DNA of 64,000 bases from Lachnospiraceae bacterium (GCA_017518735.1 JAFWTY010000026.1:1-64000); one strand, 5' to 3'. Shown: positions 34,779 through 45,245, counted from the first letter of the stretch. The notes: a model not told the origin generated them from the sequence alone. Numbers and translations are program-made.

Positions 34779-36482
34779 TTGATTATCAAAGAGAAAAAAG
34801 TCAAAGAACTGAATAAGGTGTTCAGTGTCCTGCTAAGCATCGCCGTGCCTGTGATTTTTGTGACAGCGGTGATCATAAGGTGTGGGAACACATTCGAATC
34901 AAACGATGACTTATTTATTTCGGGAATCCTTTCGGGGGGACTCACCGGAGAAGTTGATTTTCATACGTTTTTCATCAGCAACTGGATTACAATGCCGATT
35001 TCTTTGCTGTATCGCATGAATGCATCCATTCCCTGGTGGGGACTGTTTCTTCTGGCGATGATCATCCTTTCTCACGCCATTATCATTTACTATTCCATGC
35101 GAAACAAACCGGAGCGCGTGGTCATTGTTCCGCTTGCGGATCTGGCCTTGTCTTTTGCATATATTCATATGATTGGAAAGATTGAATTTACTTCGGTTGC
35201 CATTCTGCTGGCGGTTGCGGGCTATTCCTGTCTGATCATGGAAAGGGAGAAAAGAAGCGCCGCAATTTGGTTCTTTGTTCTGGAGTTTCTTTCCTACTGT
35301 ATGAGAAGCGAAGGAATGTTGTTAATCCAGCCACTCGGTCTTTTGATGCTTTCCGGAATCTGTTCGGCGGAACGGGAAAGAATAAAAATGGGATTTTGGA
35401 AGGTTCTGATTACCTGTCTGATCATTATAGCGCTCGGTTTTCTCGGAAAAGTAATAACGGGGGAAAACTCAAAAGAGTGGAAGGAATTCAGCAGCTTCAA
35501 TAAAATGCGCGCGGAAATCTACGATTACGGCCAGGTTCCTTCCTATAGCGACGTAAAGGAAATTCTGGATAAATACGGAGTGACCGAAAAGCAGTGGGAA
35601 GCTTTTTCGGATTATTCCCTGCAAGACTGGAATATGGATTCCAAATTGAGCAAGGAATTGCTCAGGGAGGTCAGAAGAACCAGAAAAACATCTTCTTTTA
35701 CCGCTATTATTTCAGAAGTCTATCGAAATACGCTTGCCAGACCGGAAGTATTTCCGGCACTCATGATGTTCTTCTTTGCCGTGATTTTCATGTTTTTGCT
35801 GATGAAACTTCGGTATTTGCGAGTGCTGATCGGGTGTGTAATAGCGCATTTCCTGATATGGGGCTTCATGTGTTACCGCGGAAGGGTCATAGACAGGGTT
35901 TCCATCCCGCTTATGCTTGCGGAATGTTTCTTCCTTCTTTTTGCAATCCTAAGTATGACGGATATCGGAAAGGTTTTTGAAAAAAAGAGAACGTTCAAGA
36001 TCTTCATAGTATATGCGGGTCTTGCGGGATTGATTTTTATCTCCTATAAAGTGGGATTGAAACCATACCGCGGAATCATAAAAGAAAACGAATCGCAAAA
36101 AATACTAATGGAGAGTTTTCGTCAATTGGAAGACTACTGTGAAGCCAGACCGAACGAGGCATTTCTTTTTGATATTTCATCTGTCGGCTATGTGCACGGA
36201 GAATCACTTAAGAAAGGTCTTGTGCCGAAGAATTACAAGTTCCATGGTGGATGGTTCGCGGCCATGCCGGCTTACCGGGAATCCATGGAGGAGTATTTAA
36301 AAAAGGACAACGGTTTTTCCTACATCGTGTATGATTATGACAAGGAACGTGACAGAATGGACCGCGGTGCTGCCAAATACTACGAATACATCACGGGCAG
36401 CAAACCCGTATTGACGGACCGGATTAACGTTTCATCCGGTGGGGTATTTCTGGTATATCGATACGACAGAAAAACTCAATAA
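34779..36482 (+). CDS. Uncharacterised multi-pass membrane protein, GT-C-like plan
   Basis: The 567-residue protein has about ten to eleven membrane helices, an N-terminal loop with paired acids (FESNDDLFISG) after the first helix, and a soluble C-terminal domain of about 130 residues. The acidic loop after TM1 and the overall plan recall GT-C glycosyltransferases, but no defining motif is seen, so the function is open. The TTG start follows GGAG at 7 bp. It stands alone between the ackA terminator and the deaminase gene. Confidence 0.6.
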   Translation: MIIKEKKVKELNKVFSVLLSIAVPVIFVTAVIIRCGNTFESNDDLFISGILSGGLTGEVDFHTFFISNWITMPISLLYRMNASIPWWGLFLLAMIILSHAIIIYYSMRNKPERVVIVPLADLALSFAYIHMIGKIEFTSVAILLAVAGYSCLIMEREKRSAAIWFFVLEFLSYCMRSEGMLLIQPLGLLMLSGICSAERERIKMGFWKVLITCLIIIALGFLGKVITGENSKEWKEFSSFNKMRAEIYDYGQVPSYSDVKEILDKYGVTEKQWEAFSDYSLQDWNMDSKLSKELLREVRRTRKTSSFTAIISEVYRNTLARPEVFPALMMFFFAVIFMFLLMKLRYLRVLIGCVIAHFLIWGFMCYRGRVIDRVSIPLMLAECFFLLFAILSMTDIGKVFEKKRTFKIFIVYAGLAGLIFISYKVGLKPYRGIIKENESQKILMESFRQLEDYCEARPNEAFLFDISSVGYVHGESLKKGLVPKNYKFHGGWFAAMPAYRESMEEYLKKDNGFSYIVYDYDKERDRMDRGAAKYYEYITGSKPVLTDRINVSSGGVFLVYRYDRKTQ

Positions 36483-36610
36483 TTCTTCTTTCCGAATCTG
36501 TACGAATGAAGTCGGATATGGTAAAGTGGATAGCATAGGGGTTGGGTTTTAAATCCGATAATTCGGAATTAAGTATAGTAGGATAATCTATCAATAAGTG
36601 GGGGCTTATT

Positions 36611-37933
36611 ATGAAGATTCTTATCAAAGAAATCATGACGGTTCTTCCGGACCAGAGAAAGAAATTCGCCGTTCATGAATGCAACGTCTATATCGAAGAC
36701 GACATCATCAAATCCGTAATTGAAACAGAAAAGAAAAAGGACACAAGAGCGCCTTTTTCCGATAAAACCGCAGACAAGGTAATCAACGGAAAGAACAAAC
36801 TTCTGTTGCCGGGTCTGATTAATGCGCATACCCACATTTACATGAACTTCATGCGTTGCTGCGGGGATGATCTGGCTTTCAATGACTGGCTTTTCAAAAG
36901 AATTTACCCGATTGAAGACAAAATGACCGATACCGATGCCTACTGGGGAACCCAGTTAGGCCTCCTTGAGATGATCGAGAGCGGAACCACGGGATTTATT
37001 GACATGAATCTGAATATGGACCCCTGCGGGGAAGCAATCCGAAAAGCGGGACTTCGCGGTATCATTTCCAGAGGCTTGGTAGGAGAAGGCCCCGAAGATG
37101 AAGGCGCAATCCGTCGTATCAAGGAAACCATGGAAGCCAGAGAAAAGTATCTGGAAAATGATTTGATTGAAGTATGCATGGGACCTCATGCTTCTTACAG
37201 TTGTGAGGAAAAACTCCAGCATTACATTGCGGACCTTGCAATGGAATACAATATGAAAGTGAATGTCCACCTCAGCGAAAGCCGCAAAGAAGTGGAAGAC
37301 TGCAAGAATAAGTACGGGGTTTCCCCGATTGCGCTTGCAGAGCGCACCGGACTTTTTGCAAACCGTACGATTGCCGCTCACTGTGTTCATATTGATGATG
37401 CCGATTTGGACATCCTTGCAAAGAACAAGGTAACCGTGGCTACCAATCCGGTCAGCAATATGAAACTTGGAAACGGCGTGGCTCCGGTTCCGAAGATGTT
37501 AAAGAAGAGAATCAATGTTGCCCTCGGTACCGACGGGGCAGCCAGCAACAATACACTGAATATGTTCCATGAACTCTCCGTGGTGACTTTGATTCACAAG
37601 GGTGTAAACGAAGAAGCACAGTGTGTCAGCGCCAAAGAAGGACTCTTTATGATGACGATGGCGGGTGCAAAAGCCATGGGCAAGGAATACGAAATCGGTT
37701 CCGTGGAAGACGGAAAGAAGGCGGATCTCATCATTCTGAATACCGATACCGCATCCTTCATGCCGAGAAACGACTATATTTCGGCGCTTGCATACTCCTG
37801 CAACGGCTCCGAAGTGGAAACGGTGATCGTAAATGGTCGCATTATTATGGAAAACAGAGAAGTCTTAACCCTCGATAAGGAAAGAATCTTCTTTGAAAAC
37901 GAAAAAATCATGAACCGGATTATCAAGAAATAA
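36611..37933 (+). CDS. mtaD: S-adenosylhomocysteine/5'-methylthioadenosine deaminase-type amidohydrolase
   Basis: The 440-residue metal-dependent hydrolase has the ligands HTHIYM (about 75-80), the HLSES pattern, His in AAHCVHI and Asp in [10 protein letters not shown]. This pattern fits the MtaD/SAH deaminase group and related purine or triazine deaminases; exact substrate is uncertain. Product from SAH would be S-inosylhomocysteine. deoC follows after 35 bp, suggesting nucleoside salvage. A likely partner, adenosylhomocysteinase, is at 48547. Confidence 0.82.
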   Translation: MKILIKEIMTVLPDQRKKFAVHECNVYIEDDIIKSVIETEKKKDTRAPFSDKTADKVINGKNKLLLPGLINAHTHIYMNFMRCCGDDLAFNDWLFKRIYPIEDKMTDTDAYWGTQLGLLEMIESGTTGFIDMNLNMDPCGEAIRKAGLRGIISRGLVGEGPEDEGAIRRIKETMEAREKYLENDLIEVCMGPHASYSCEEKLQHYIADLAMEYNMKVNVHLSESRKEVEDCKNKYGVSPIALAERTGLFANRTIAAHCVHIDDADLDILAKNKVTVATNPVSNMKLGNGVAPVPKMLKKRINVALGTDGAASNNTLNMFHELSVVTLIHKGVNEEAQCVSAKEGLFMMTMAGAKAMGKEYEIGSVEDGKKADLIILNTDTASFMPRNDYISALAYSCNGSEVETVIVNGRIIMENREVLTLDKERIFFENEKIMNRIIKK

Positions 37934-37968
37934 TCGGCGAAAATACAGACAGGAAGAAACGTAACGAT

Positions 37969-38622
37969 ATGAGCAACCAAGAAATCCTTTCGAGAGTCGA
38001 TCATACCCTCCTTGCGGTGGATGCAACCTGGGAGCAGATTAGGACCATTATAGATGACGGAATTACCTATCATACCGCAAGTGTATGCATTCCGGCCTAC
38101 TATGTGAAGCAGGCGGCGGAGTATGCGGCAGGCAGAGTGGCAATCTGTACCGTCATCGGTTTCCCGAACGGATACTCCACAAAGGAAGCCAAGTGTTTTG
38201 AAGCAGCCGATGCCGTCAGAAACGGAGCGGATGAAGTGGACATGGTCATCTGTGTCGGAGCGTTGAAGGATAAAAAATACGAAGAGATTACCGATGAAAT
38301 CCGTGCCGTAAAAGAAGCCTGCGGTGATAAAATCCTCAAGGTCATCATTGAAACCTGTCTTCTTACGGAAGAAGAAAAAATCAAAATGTGCGAGATCGTG
38401 ACCAAAGCGGGGGCGGATTTTATCAAAACATCCACCGGCTTTTCCAAAGGAGGAGCGACGAAGGAAGACGTGGCTTTGATGAAAGCAAACGTCGGCGAAG
38501 GGGTAAAAGTGAAAGCGGCAGGAGGCATTTCCTCCATGGAAGACGCCGAAGAGTTTATAAAGCTCGGTGCCGACAGACTCGGAACCAGTCGCATTGTAAA
38601 GATTGTTAAGGGGCAGCAGTAA
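37969..38622 (+). CDS. deoC: Deoxyribose-phosphate aldolase
   Basis: The 217-residue class I aldolase splits deoxyribose-5-phosphate to acetaldehyde and glyceraldehyde-3-phosphate. The Schiff-base lysine is in FIKTSTGF, and VKAAGGISS is the second lysine region. It is co-directional with the deaminase 35 bp upstream. A short terminator overlaps its stop codon. Confidence 0.95.
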   Translation: MSNQEILSRVDHTLLAVDATWEQIRTIIDDGITYHTASVCIPAYYVKQAAEYAAGRVAICTVIGFPNGYSTKEAKCFEAADAVRNGADEVDMVICVGALKDKKYEEITDEIRAVKEACGDKILKVIIETCLLTEEEKIKMCEIVTKAGADFIKTSTGFSKGGATKEDVALMKANVGEGVKVKAAGGISSMEDAEEFIKLGADRLGTSRIVKIVKGQQ

Positions 38623-38639
38623 AAACTGCCTCTTTTTTT
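38612..38639 (+). terminator. Rho-independent terminator overlapping the deoC stop
   Basis: GGCAG (38612-38616) pairs with CTGCC (38626-38630), followed by TCTTTTTTT. The deoC stop codon lies in the loop. Confidence 0.7.
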
Positions 38640-38656
38640 GTGGGCGCCGGAAGAGG

Positions 38657-38685
38657 TTGAATTATAAACCCGCGCGTGCTAAAAT
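38657..38685 (+). promoter_or_regulatory. Predicted promoter of the transketolase genes
   Basis: TTGAAT (38657-38662) and TAAAAT (38680-38685) are 17 bp apart, 50 bp before the start codon. Confidence 0.6.
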
Positions 38686-38735
38686 AAAACCGCTTATGTC
38701 TGCACAGGAATGCGGATATCGGCAAGGAGGACCCA

Positions 38736-39572
38736 ATGGAGAATTTAGAATTACAAAAATTGGCCAACAAAGTACGGCAGGGGATCATTATATCCACACA
38801 TGCCGCAAAATCGGGACATCCCGGAGGATCTTTGTCTGCGGCAGATGTATTTACCTATTTGTATTTTGAGGAGATGAACGTTAATCCGGAGAATCCGAAG
38901 GATCCGGACAGAGACCGTTTTGTGCTGTCGAAAGGACATACGGCTCCGGGACTTTATTCGACGCTTGCGTTGCGTGGATTCTTTCCGTTCGAGGACTTAA
39001 GTTCTCTAAGACATTTGGGCTCCTATTTACAGGGACACCCCGATATGAAAAAAACACCGGGTGTGGATATGTCCACAGGTTCCCTGGGACAGGGCGTATC
39101 CGCTGCAGTCGGAATGGCTCTGGCAGCAGGAATCGACAAGAAGGATTACAGAGTATATACTCTTTTGGGTGACGGAGAAATTGAAGAAGGACAGGTTTGG
39201 GAAGCGGCAATGTTCGCCGGATTCCACAAACTGGACAATCTCTGCGTAATCGTGGATAACAACGGACTTCAGATTGACGGACCCATTGATGAGGTCTGCT
39301 CACCTTATCCGATTGACAAAAAGTTCGAAGCTTTTAATTTTCATGTGGTAAAAGCAGATGCACATGACTTTGATTCTTTAAGAGCCGCTTTCAAGGAGGC
39401 AAAAGAAACAAAGGGAATGCCCACTGCAATCATTTGTTCTTCCGTAAAGGGAAAGGGAGTTTCCTTTATGGAGAATCAGGCAGGCTGGCATGGTGTGGCA
39501 CCGAACGATGAACAGAAAGAAGCTGCACTGAACGAACTGAAGAAGGCAGGTGAAGCATTATGTCAGATGTAA
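38736..39572 (+). CDS. Transketolase, N-terminal (thiamine-binding) subunit
   Basis: The 278-residue subunit carries the thiamine diphosphate motif GDGEIEEGQ ending in VIVDNN, and early His residues in HAAKSGHPGGSLS. Transketolase moves two-carbon units in the pentose phosphate pathway; split N and C subunits are usual in Clostridia. AAGGAGG precedes the ATG. The C subunit overlaps it by 13 bp. Confidence 0.94.
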   Translation: MENLELQKLANKVRQGIIISTHAAKSGHPGGSLSAADVFTYLYFEEMNVNPENPKDPDRDRFVLSKGHTAPGLYSTLALRGFFPFEDLSSLRHLGSYLQGHPDMKKTPGVDMSTGSLGQGVSAAVGMALAAGIDKKDYRVYTLLGDGEIEEGQVWEAAMFAGFHKLDNLCVIVDNNGLQIDGPIDEVCSPYPIDKKFEAFNFHVVKADAHDFDSLRAAFKEAKETKGMPTAIICSSVKGKGVSFMENQAGWHGVAPNDEQKEAALNELKKAGEALCQM

Positions 39573-40504
39573 AGAAAATAGCAACCCGTCAGGCATACGG
39601 AGAAGCGTTGGCCGAGCTGGGAGGGAAGTATCCGAATCTGGTGGTTATGGATGCGGACCTTGCCGCTTCTACCAAGACGGCAATGTTTAAAAAAGTTTAT
39701 CCGGATCGTTTCTTTGATGCCGGTATCGCGGAAGCCAATATGGTCAGCATGGCAGCAGGCCTTGCAACTACGGGAAAAATCGTATTTGCCAGCTCCTTTG
39801 CGATGTTTGCAACGGGACGTGTTTACGAACAGATTCGTAACTCTATCGGATATCCGCACCTGAACGTAAAAATCGCTGCAACTCACGGCGGTATTTCCGT
39901 CGGAGAAGACGGTGCCAGCCATCAGTGCATCGAGGATGTGGCTTTGATGCGTAACATTCCCGGAATGGTAGTATGCGTACCTTCCGATTACGTGGAAGCG
40001 AAGGCGGCGGTACAGGCAGCCATCGATCATGACGGTCCCGTATTTTTACGATTCGGAAGAAGCAATGTTCCCGTGATCAATGACAGGGAAGATTATAAAT
40101 TTGAACTCGGTAAGGGCGTTGTCTTAAAAGAAGGAACCGATGTTACCGTAATCGGAACCGGTATTTGCGTAGACAGTGTGGTAAAAGCGGAAGAGATGCT
40201 TCGCGCTGACGGGATCAGCGCTGAAATAATCAACATCCATACCATTAAGCCCATTGATGAAGAATTGATTGTAAAATCTGCAAAGAAGACCGGAAAAATT
40301 GTTACCGTTGAGGAACATTCCGTAATCGGCGGCCTGGGAAGTGCCGTATGCGATACGGTTTGCAGGCATTATCCGGTGCCGGTAATGAAAATCGGTGTGC
40401 AGGATGTATTCGGAACCTCCGGTTCGGCAGATGCCCTGATGCAATACTACAGATTGGATGCACAGGGTGTATACGAACAGGTTAAGGAGTTTTTGGGAAA
40501 ATAA
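39560..40504 (+). CDS. Transketolase, C-terminal (pyrimidine-binding) subunit
   Basis: The 314-residue subunit has the Pyr domain (MDADLAASTKT, ATHGGISVGEDGASHQ) and the C-terminal transketolase domain (VEEHSVIGGLGSAV). It completes the active site with the subunit encoded just upstream. Length is normal for the split form. Confidence 0.94.
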   Translation: MSDVKKIATRQAYGEALAELGGKYPNLVVMDADLAASTKTAMFKKVYPDRFFDAGIAEANMVSMAAGLATTGKIVFASSFAMFATGRVYEQIRNSIGYPHLNVKIAATHGGISVGEDGASHQCIEDVALMRNIPGMVVCVPSDYVEAKAAVQAAIDHDGPVFLRFGRSNVPVINDREDYKFELGKGVVLKEGTDVTVIGTGICVDSVVKAEEMLRADGISAEIINIHTIKPIDEELIVKSAKKTGKIVTVEEHSVIGGLGSAVCDTVCRHYPVPVMKIGVQDVFGTSGSADALMQYYRLDAQGVYEQVKEFLGK

Positions 40505-40554
40505 TCTCCGAAAAAAGAGAAACAATCATTCAAAAACGAAATCAATCTCAGGAT

Positions 40555-40584
40555 ATCGAGTAGGGTGATTCGGCTCTGCTCGAT
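40555..40584 (+). promoter_or_regulatory. Hairpin in the metG upstream region
   Basis: ATCGAGTAG (40555-40563) pairs with CTGCTCGAT (40576-40584) with one T-G pair. TTTCGTG follows, so it may be a weak terminator for the transketolase genes or a leader structure of metG. No T-box bulge sequence is seen. Confidence 0.4.
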
Positions 40585-40626
40585 TTCGTGCTTAATAACA
40601 TTAAGAAATAAGGGGGAAATGAGACC

Positions 40627-42615
40627 ATGACAAATAAAGGACCTTATTATATAACCACAGCGATTGCCTATACCTCCGGTAAGCCTCATATCGGCAACAG
40701 CTACGAAATCGTACTGGCGGACAGCATTGCCCGGTTTAAGAGAAAAGAAGGCTATGATGTTTTCTTCCAGACCGGAACGGATGAACACGGTCAGAAGATC
40801 GAACTCAAAGCCGCAGAGGCAGGGGTAAGCCCCAAGGAATTCGTCGACAAGGTTGCCGGAGAAATCAAATCGGTTTGTGACTGCTTAAATGTTTCTTATG
40901 ACAAATTCATCCGTACCACGGATCCGGATCATGAGCGTCAGATTCAGAAGATTTTCAGAAAGCTCTATGACCAGGGGGATATTTACAAAGGGGCATACGA
41001 GGGAATGTACTGCACGCCCTGCGAGTCCTTCTGGACAGAGTCCCAGCTTAAGGACGGCAAATGTCCCGACTGCGGAAGAGAAGTAAAACCCGCCAAGGAA
41101 GAAGCATACTTTTTCAGAATGAGCAAATATGCCGACCGTCTGATTGAGCATATCAACACCCATCCCGAGTTTATCCAGCCGGTTTCGAGAAAGAACGAGA
41201 TGATGAACAATTTCCTTCTTCCCGGCCTTCAGGATCTGTGCGTTTCCAGAACCAGCTTTAAATGGGGCATTCCGGTTGATTTTGACGAAAAACATGTCGT
41301 ATACGTATGGCTTGACGCACTTTCAAACTACATCACCGGAATAGGATACGATGCGGACGGAAACTCCTCCGAACAGTATCGAAAATACTGGCCGGCGGAT
41401 TTACACTTAATCGGAAAGGATATCGTAAGATTCCATACGATTTACTGGCCGATCTTCTTAATGGCTCTCGGAGAGCCTCTGCCCAAGCAGGTATTCGGCC
41501 ATCCCTGGCTGCTTGCCGGAGACGGAAAAATGAGCAAATCCTTGGGTAACGTACTTTACGCAGACGACCTTGCCGCATTCTTCGGTGTGGATGCCGTTCG
41601 TTACTTCATGATTCACGAGATGCCGTTCGAAAACGACGGATCCATCAGCTGGAGTCTGATGACGGAGAGAATCAATACCGATCTTGCCAACGTACTCGGC
41701 AATCTGGTAAACCGTACCATCTCCATGAGCAATAAGTATTTCGGCGGAATTGTGGAGAACAAAAACGTTACCGAACCGGTAGACGATGAATTAAAGGCAG
41801 TTGCAACGCAGTGCTACGGCAAAGTGAAGGCCAAGATGGACGAACTTCGTGTAGCGGATGCCATCACGGAGATCTTCAATCTCTTCAAGCGTTGCAATAA
41901 ATATATCGACGAGACCGCACCCTGGGTGCTGGCAAAGGACGAAGCAAAGAAGGACCGCCTGGCTACTGTTTTATACAATCTGACCGAAGGCATTATCATC
42001 GGAGCTTCCCTGCTTGAGCCGTATCTTCCCGAGACGGCTGAGCGGATTGCCGCACAGTTAAATACATCATTAAGAGAGTTCGATACACTCGGTGAGTTCG
42101 GACTGTATCCGAACGCAAACAAAGTAACCGATACACCGACTCCCTTATTTGCAAGACTGGATATCAAGGATGTTATGGCAGAGGCAGAAAGGATCGCAGC
42201 GATCCAGAAAGCGGATGCAGCCAGGGAAGAAGGCGGCAGTGCGGAAGAAGAGAAGCCGAAGGACGATGGCATCGACATTGAGCCCAAGGAAACCATCAGC
42301 TATGATGATTTTGCCAAATTACAGTTCCAGGTAGGTGAGATCATTGCCTGCGAGGAAGTTAAGAAATCCAGAAAACTGCTCTGCTCCCAGGTAAAAGTGG
42401 GCAGCAAGGTTTTGCAGATCGTATCCGGAATCAAGTCCCAGTACTCTCCCGAGGAGATGGTGGGCAAGAAGGTTATGGTTTTGACCAACCTCGCACCGGC
42501 AACACTGGCAGGCATTGAGTCCCAGGGTATGTTAATCTGTGCGGAAGATGCAGAAGGGAAACTTGCGCTGATGGTTCCGGAAAATCCGATGCCGAGCGGT
42601 GCGGAAATCTGCTAA
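40627..42615 (+). CDS. metG: Methionyl-tRNA synthetase
   Basis: The 662-residue class I enzyme charges tRNA-Met. Motifs: KPHIGNSYE (HIGH), a zinc-binding pair CTPC and CPDC, GKMSKSLGN (KMSKS), and a C-terminal tRNA-binding domain (FQVGEIIACEEV) joined by an acidic linker near 535-560. Length is normal for the form with the appended domain. Confidence 0.96.
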   Translation: MTNKGPYYITTAIAYTSGKPHIGNSYEIVLADSIARFKRKEGYDVFFQTGTDEHGQKIELKAAEAGVSPKEFVDKVAGEIKSVCDCLNVSYDKFIRTTDPDHERQIQKIFRKLYDQGDIYKGAYEGMYCTPCESFWTESQLKDGKCPDCGREVKPAKEEAYFFRMSKYADRLIEHINTHPEFIQPVSRKNEMMNNFLLPGLQDLCVSRTSFKWGIPVDFDEKHVVYVWLDALSNYITGIGYDADGNSSEQYRKYWPADLHLIGKDIVRFHTIYWPIFLMALGEPLPKQVFGHPWLLAGDGKMSKSLGNVLYADDLAAFFGVDAVRYFMIHEMPFENDGSISWSLMTERINTDLANVLGNLVNRTISMSNKYFGGIVENKNVTEPVDDELKAVATQCYGKVKAKMDELRVADAITEIFNLFKRCNKYIDETAPWVLAKDEAKKDRLATVLYNLTEGIIIGASLLEPYLPETAERIAAQLNTSLREFDTLGEFGLYPNANKVTDTPTPLFARLDIKDVMAEAERIAAIQKADAAREEGGSAEEEKPKDDGIDIEPKETISYDDFAKLQFQVGEIIACEEVKKSRKLLCSQVKVGSKVLQIVSGIKSQYSPEEMVGKKVMVLTNLAPATLAGIESQGMLICAEDAEGKLALMVPENPMPSGAEIC

Positions 42616-42627
42616 GGAAATAACGAA

Positions 42628-43098
42628 ATGGACAATTTCAGAGTTTTAAAAGCGAAGGAAGAAGACTGGGAAGAGGCGATGGGTTTAGCCTTTCGTACTT
42701 TCCGGAAATATGTGGAACCGGACTATCCGAAGGAAGGTGCGGATAATTTCATTGATTTTATCTCGGATCCGCATCTTTTCAATATGTTCCGGATCGGAGA
42801 GTACCATCTCTGGGTAGCCAGGGACGATGAAGAAGATGAGATCATCGGAATGGGAAGCATCCGCTCCGGAAACCATATTTCGCTTTTGTTTGTAGATGAA
42901 AAATGGCACAAAAAAGGTGTCGGAAAACAAATTATGAAGAAAATGGAAGATTTTGTAAGGGAAGGCGGACGTGACAAAATCACAGTAAATGCCTCTCCTT
43001 ACGGAATCCCTTTTTATCATCGCATCGGCTTTGAAGATACATCCGGGCAGATTCTCAGCGGGGGAATGTACATTACCCCGATGGAAAAAAGAGTATAA
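42628..43098 (+). CDS. GNAT-family N-acetyltransferase
   Basis: The 156-residue protein has the GNAT acetyl-CoA motif HKKGVGKQIMKKM and the C-terminal PFYHRIGFE. The substrate is unknown. It is 12 bp after metG and 13 bp before the DUF624 gene, so the three are likely co-transcribed. Confidence 0.88.
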   Translation: MDNFRVLKAKEEDWEEAMGLAFRTFRKYVEPDYPKEGADNFIDFISDPHLFNMFRIGEYHLWVARDDEEDEIIGMGSIRSGNHISLLFVDEKWHKKGVGKQIMKKMEDFVREGGRDKITVNASPYGIPFYHRIGFEDTSGQILSGGMYITPMEKRV

Positions 43099-43111
43099 GG
43101 AACAGTTATAA

Positions 43112-43870
43112 ATGAAGAAAAATGTTTTTACGGACGGAGACAGCTGGTTGAATTCCGGTCTCAGCAGATTATTTGATGTGATCGTGCTGGGACTTCTTAC
43201 CACGCTTCTTTGCATTCCGGTCATTACGATCGGCGCGGCAATCACGGCAAATATGGACGCCATGATCCGCTTCGCCATGAAAAAAGACGAAAAAGTTTAT
43301 AAGAGATATTTTGAGGCATTCCGCAAAAACTTCCTAAAGTCGACCTTGATCTGGCTGATCATGCTGGTAGTGGGAGTTCTTGTTCTGGGCGCAGCCTATA
43401 TGTCCTATATCGGAGTAGGTGACGTGAACTCAACCATGCGTATTGTATTGGTGGTCTTTACCTTATTAATGGTTCTTTTGTATGGATTCACCTTTACTTA
43501 CGTTTTTGCATTGCAGTCCCGCTACGAGAATAAGGTAACCACGACAATCTTAAATGCACTCCTGATCAGTCTTTCCAACTTCCCGAAGAGCGTGGTTTTG
43601 TTCGGACTGACCGTCGGATTAACGGTTCTTGGCTATATCTACATCGGACTGATTCCGTTGTTTGTCATTCTTGAGTTTACGGTTGTAACGTTTATCGCGG
43701 GCAAGCTGATTGTTCCGATTTTTGCAAAACTCGGCGACGCGGAAGCTGCCGGAGAGGAAGTTCCGGTGGAAGAGGAAGCTCCGGTGGAAGAAGAAGCACC
43801 GGAAGAGAAGCAGGAAGAAGTTACAGAAGACGAGAAAGAGGATTCTGCGGAAAAAGAGGAGAAAGAATAA
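43112..43870 (+). CDS. DUF624 (YesL-like) membrane protein with acidic repeat tail
   Basis: The 252-residue protein has about five membrane helices with the DUF624 opening (SGLSRLFDVIVLGLLTTLLC). The family is often linked to sugar ABC transporters. The last 45 residues are a low-complexity tail of PVEEEA-type repeats, strongly acidic and likely unstructured. A terminator separates it from the sugar-type ATPase gene. Confidence 0.82.
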   Translation: MKKNVFTDGDSWLNSGLSRLFDVIVLGLLTTLLCIPVITIGAAITANMDAMIRFAMKKDEKVYKRYFEAFRKNFLKSTLIWLIMLVVGVLVLGAAYMSYIGVGDVNSTMRIVLVVFTLLMVLLYGFTFTYVFALQSRYENKVTTTILNALLISLSNFPKSVVLFGLTVGLTVLGYIYIGLIPLFVILEFTVVTFIAGKLIVPIFAKLGDAEAAGEEVPVEEEAPVEEEAPEEKQEEVTEDEKEDSAEKEEKE

Positions 43871-43932
43871 GAAAAGCACTAAACCGCAAGGTTGCAGAAT
43901 GCGGTATCAATTTGCACAAAAGCCTATCATAG

Positions 43933-43979
43933 ATGTGTACAATTTGACCCCGGAAAGGGTCTGTTGTGCACATTTTTTA
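43933..43979 (+). terminator. Rho-independent terminator after the DUF624 gene
   Basis: ATGTGTACAA (43933-43942) pairs with TTGTGCACAT (43964-43973) with one wobble pair, enclosing an inner GACCC/GGGTC stem, and is followed by a T run. Confidence 0.85.
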
Positions 43980-44014
43980 CAAGGAAATCAGAAAACTTTG
44001 TATATTTGTGGCAT

Positions 44015-44042
44015 TTGTTTTTGCGGTTTTTTTCGATATACT
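44015..44042 (+). promoter_or_regulatory. Predicted promoter of the MsmK-type ATPase gene
   Basis: TTGTTT (44015-44020) and TATACT (44037-44042) with a 16-bp spacer, 62 bp before the start codon. The -35 box is weak. Confidence 0.45.
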
Positions 44043-44104
44043 CTTTGATTAGATGGTGTATTAGCACCCGATAATGTATTAAGAAAATCAGGAGGATTTA
44101 TTTA

Positions 44105-45217
44105 ATGGCAGGATTATCTTTGAGAAACATTTGCAAGGTTTATCCTAACGGTTTCGAAGCAGTAAAGGATTTCAACCTTGAGATTTCCGATCAGGAATTC
44201 ATCATTTTCGTAGGACCTTCCGGATGCGGTAAGTCCACAACCCTTCGTATGATCGCAGGTCTGGAAGACATTTCTTCCGGTGAACTTCGTATCGGCGAAA
44301 GACTTGTAAACGACGTAGAGCCTAAGGACAGAGATATCGCGATGGTATTCCAGAACTACGCTCTGTATCCTCATATGACCGTATATGAGAACATGGCTTT
44401 CGGTCTTAAGTTAAGAAAAGTTCCCAAAGATGAAATTGATAAAATGGTAAAAGAAGCAGCTAAGATCCTTGACCTTACCCCGTTGCTTGATCGTAAGCCG
44501 AAGGCTTTGTCCGGTGGTCAGAGACAGCGTGTTGCCATGGGTCGTGCAATCGTTCGTAATCCTAAGGTATTCCTTATGGACGAGCCTCTTTCCAACTTGG
44601 ATGCAAAACTTCGTGTACAGATGAGAATTGAGATTGCCAAGCTTCATCAGAGACTTGGTACCACCATCATCTACGTTACCCATGACCAGACCGAGGCTAT
44701 GACCCTTGGTACCAGAATCGTAGTTATGAAGGACGGTGTTATCCAGCAGGTTGACACTCCTCAGAACCTTTATGACAGACCTCAGAACCTGTTCGTAGCA
44801 GGATTCATGGGATCTCCTCAGATGAACTTCCTCGATGCTATCGTAGAGGTTTCCGGTGAGACTGCATACCTCAACGTTGCAGGTCACTCCATTCCTCTTC
44901 CTCCTGCTAAGTCCAAGAAGTTGATCGAGGGCGGCTATGACGGAAGAAGCGTAACCTTCGGTATCCGTCCTGAAGACGTATATGACAGCGAAATGTATGT
45001 AGAAACCTCTCCTATGAGCGTATTCGAATCCACCATTAAGGTATACGAATTACTCGGTGCAGAAGTATTCTTATACTTCGATCTTGAGATGTTCCCGATG
45101 ACCGCAAGAGTTGATTCCAGAACAACTGCAAGACCCGGAGATACCATCAAGTTCGCACTCGACGTTGAGAAGATTCACGTATTCGATAAAGAAACCGAAA
45201 TGGTAATCACCAACTAG
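44105..45217 (+). CDS. Sugar ABC transporter ATP-binding protein (MsmK/UgpC type)
   Basis: The 370-residue ATPase serves CUT1 sugar importers. Motifs: Walker A GPSGCGKSTT, signature LSGGQRQRVAMGRA, Walker B VFLMDEPLSNLDAKLR and a C-terminal TOBE-type regulatory domain. It has no neighbouring permease or binding protein genes, has its own promoter and terminator, and is therefore probably a shared ATPase for several importers, as MsmK is in streptococci. Confidence 0.92.
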   Translation: MAGLSLRNICKVYPNGFEAVKDFNLEISDQEFIIFVGPSGCGKSTTLRMIAGLEDISSGELRIGERLVNDVEPKDRDIAMVFQNYALYPHMTVYENMAFGLKLRKVPKDEIDKMVKEAAKILDLTPLLDRKPKALSGGQRQRVAMGRAIVRNPKVFLMDEPLSNLDAKLRVQMRIEIAKLHQRLGTTIIYVTHDQTEAMTLGTRIVVMKDGVIQQVDTPQNLYDRPQNLFVAGFMGSPQMNFLDAIVEVSGETAYLNVAGHSIPLPPAKSKKLIEGGYDGRSVTFGIRPEDVYDSEMYVETSPMSVFESTIKVYELLGAEVFLYFDLEMFPMTARVDSRTTARPGDTIKFALDVEKIHVFDKETEMVITN

Positions 45218-45245
45218 TTCAAAGTTTAAAAATGTATGCTATAAT

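Noticed and set aside
40505..40626. T-box or SAM riboswitch before metG
   Set aside because: The hairpin at 40555-40584 lacks the conserved T-box core, and no SAM-I core elements could be found.
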